Assembly (NCBI GenBank): GCA_024413875.1
Contig: JAKSVY010000036.1
Coordinates: forward strand, 1-16,190
Reading direction: 5' to 3'
Origin: Bacilli bacterium
GTDB lineage: Bacteria > Bacillota_I > Bacilli_A > RFN20 > CAG-826
DNA: 16,190 bases
Below, one piece after another: positions 14,818-16,190 of the stretch (the stretch's first letter is position 1; each line of letters opens with the position of its first letter). Both the position numbers and the translations under genes were made by a program. The notes below the pieces were generated by a model, which searched no databases, was not told the DNA's origin, and saw only the letters and a list, made by a program, of their open reading frames with translations.

Positions 14818-16190
14818 ATGAAAAATAGTAAAAAGCTTCTACTTGTTCTTGGTGCAAGCGCATTACTTGCATCATGTGCACCTAAGCATACTCATAACGT
14901 TGCTGAAGGTTGGCAATCCGATGATTCACAACACTGGCATGTTTGCGTTGACTGTGAAGAAAAACTTGATGTCGCTAATCATACGTATAGCGAACAAGTT
15001 GCTAATGCAAAATACTTAGCATCTTCTGCAACATGTTTAGATGCAGCAACTTACTACAAGTCATGTGAATGTGGTGCATTTGATCCAACTGGTGAAACCT
15101 TTGTTTCTGGCGAAGCATTAGGACATGACTGGCAAGCCGCTTATCTTGATAAGAATCCAACAAAAGTAAATTATCAAGTTGGCGAAACATTTGATTGGAC
15201 TGGTGTAGTCATTAAGCGTGCATGTGGAAGAACAGGATGTATGGAGACAGAAACACTCGACAATTCATTGTTTACAGTTGTTTATGATAATGGTGGTTCA
15301 ACCTTTGCGGCAGGCGAATCAAAAGTAACCTTGGTTGCAGAAAATGAAGAACCAATCTATGTAACTTGTATCCAAGTTGCCAAGAAAGAAAACCAAATTA
15401 CTGGTCCTGAATCTATTAAAACAACATGTACAAAAGCACCTGATATCTCTGGTTACAATGCAACAAGCGGTGGAACAATAACTGCTAAGTACTATAAGGA
15501 TGGTGTTGAATGCACTGTTGAAGACTTAGTTAAAGATGCTGGAACATTTGTAATGAAACTCACTGTTGCTGAAAGCCAAGAATATTCTTCGGCTGAAAAA
15601 ACAGTCAGCTTAGAAGTTGATCATAATGGTGAAGACACATGTGATTGTGGTGAAATATTTAAAGAAAACATTGCATTACCTACATTCCGTAAAGTCACTA
15701 TTGATTTAAGTGCCACATCTGTCATTGACTTAACAGAATGTGGTCTTAATAAAGAAAGAGATTATGATTCCGCAAAAGTATATGTTGGAGAAACTGAAAT
15801 TGCTTCAACATTCGCTAATGGCAAAGTAACAATTGATAATTCAAGTATTCCTACAAGCTTAACTGCTGGAGAACACGATGATATTAAATTTGTTGTTAGT
15901 GCGGGCGAGTTCGATACAGTATTTACTGGATCGGTCTTAGTTGCAACTAAAGTTATTAAGACAGTTGAAGACTTCAAATATAACTGCTCAACAATCTTTA
16001 CAGGAACCGCTACAAGTGGTCCAAAGAATGATAACTTTGGCGCTGGCACATACTATGTATTAGGCAATGACTTAAGTGGTGAAGCTGGTACTTGGACATA
16101 CAAAGTAAACGGATTAGATAAAGCTATTTGGCACTCATCAGGTCTTGGCTCTGCAACTGGTGGATTTAAGGGTACATTTGATGGAAATAA
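14818..16190 (+). CDS. Surface lipoprotein with Cys/His-rich, Ig-like and beta-helix segments (partial, 3' end cut)
   Basis: The frame is open from ATG 14818 to the right edge (457 codons plus 2 bases), so the C-terminus is missing. Signal MKNSKKLLLVLGASALLASC has lipobox LASC with lipidated Cys20. Residues 22-110 hold a Cys/His-rich stretch with HTH, HWHVCVDCEEK (39-49), CECG (83-86) and GHDW, resembling repeats found in surface proteins of anaerobic Firmicutes. Residues about 110-186 match a Big_3-like Ig domain (PTKVNYQVGETFDWTGVVIK). Residues about 192-266 resemble an MBG-type Ig domain (TAKYYKDG then AGTFVMKLTVAESQEYS). A further beta domain follows, and from residue 382 a beta-helix module begins and is cut at GGFKGTFDGN. 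Likely an exposed binding protein of the same operon. No enzyme motif is visible. Confidence 0.8.
   Translation, partial: MKNSKKLLLVLGASALLASCAPKHTHNVAEGWQSDDSQHWHVCVDCEEKLDVANHTYSEQVANAKYLASSATCLDAATYYKSCECGAFDPTGETFVSGEALGHDWQAAYLDKNPTKVNYQVGETFDWTGVVIKRACGRTGCMETETLDNSLFTVVYDNGGSTFAAGESKVTLVAENEEPIYVTCIQVAKKENQITGPESIKTTCTKAPDISGYNATSGGTITAKYYKDGVECTVEDLVKDAGTFVMKLTVAESQEYSSAEKTVSLEVDHNGEDTCDCGEIFKENIALPTFRKVTIDLSATSVIDLTECGLNKERDYDSAKVYVGETEIASTFANGKVTIDNSSIPTSLTAGEHDDIKFVVSAGEFDTVFTGSVLVATKVIKTVEDFKYNCSTIFTGTATSGPKNDNFGAGTYYVLGNDLSGEAGTWTYKVNGLDKAIWHSSGLGSATGGFKGTFDGN
15961..16190 (+). repeat. Beta-helix module C (cut by window edge)
   Basis: The beginning of a third module has the same order as modules A and B in the upstream gene: TVEDFKYN, then YYVLGNDLSG, then the core FKGTFDGN (16165-16188), where the sequence stops. 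The rest should continue with a G-H-x-I-K-N-like stretch beyond the window. Confidence 0.6.

Noticed and set aside
15002..16049. Minus-strand open frames (15002-15190 and 15762-16049) near the right edge
   Set aside because: They are antisense to the open lipoprotein frame starting at 14818, which has a strong ribosome site, signal peptide and recognisable domains.
1..16190. tRNA, rRNA, CRISPR array, insertion sequence or prophage genes
   Set aside because: No matching structure, spaced repeats, transposase or integrase motifs were seen on either strand.

Overview
This window looks like an accessory glycan-use locus from an AT-rich, low-GC Gram-positive bacterium. Codon use is strongly A/T-biased (AGA, TTA, AAA), ribosome sites are AAGGAG-like, and four proteins have lipoboxes. 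TGA ends two genes (210-212 and 3329-3331) and tryptophan is TGG, so the code is standard and not the Mycoplasma code. No sortase LPXTG signal is seen on the complete surface proteins. An uncultured gut-type Bacilli lineage (Erysipelotrichales, RF39 or Acholeplasma-like) would fit, but that assignment is inference.

Layout. Positions 1-212 are the 3' end of an unrelated membrane protein, followed by a terminator that works for both strands (237-273). On the minus strand lies an AraC-family regulator (280-1113, GTG start). A 193-bp divergent control region (1114-1306) holds a 15-nt perfect palindrome and a clear promoter facing right. From 1307 to the right edge runs one tightly packed operon of at least 14.9 kb, with gaps from a 4-bp overlap to 13 bp. 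Its genes are a cytoplasmic GH42-like glycosidase, an unusually long lipoprotein solute-binding protein, two sugar-type ABC permeases, a 1014-residue secreted Ig/lectin-like protein, a DUF4838 (GH163-like) lipoprotein, a lipoprotein with three Big_2 domains and two beta-helix modules, and the start of another lipoprotein with Cys/His, Ig-like and beta-helix segments that runs off the right edge.

How it may work. The surface lipoproteins and the secreted Ig/lectin-like protein could hold a glycan or glycoprotein at the membrane. The DUF4838 lipoprotein could cut it outside the cell. The binding protein and permeases would import the released oligosaccharide, using an ATPase encoded elsewhere. 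The GH42-like enzyme would trim it in the cytoplasm, and the AraC regulator would sense it. DUF4838 proteins include the GH163 endo-beta-N-acetylglucosaminidases that act on complex N-glycans, so host N-glycans are one attractive but unproven substrate.
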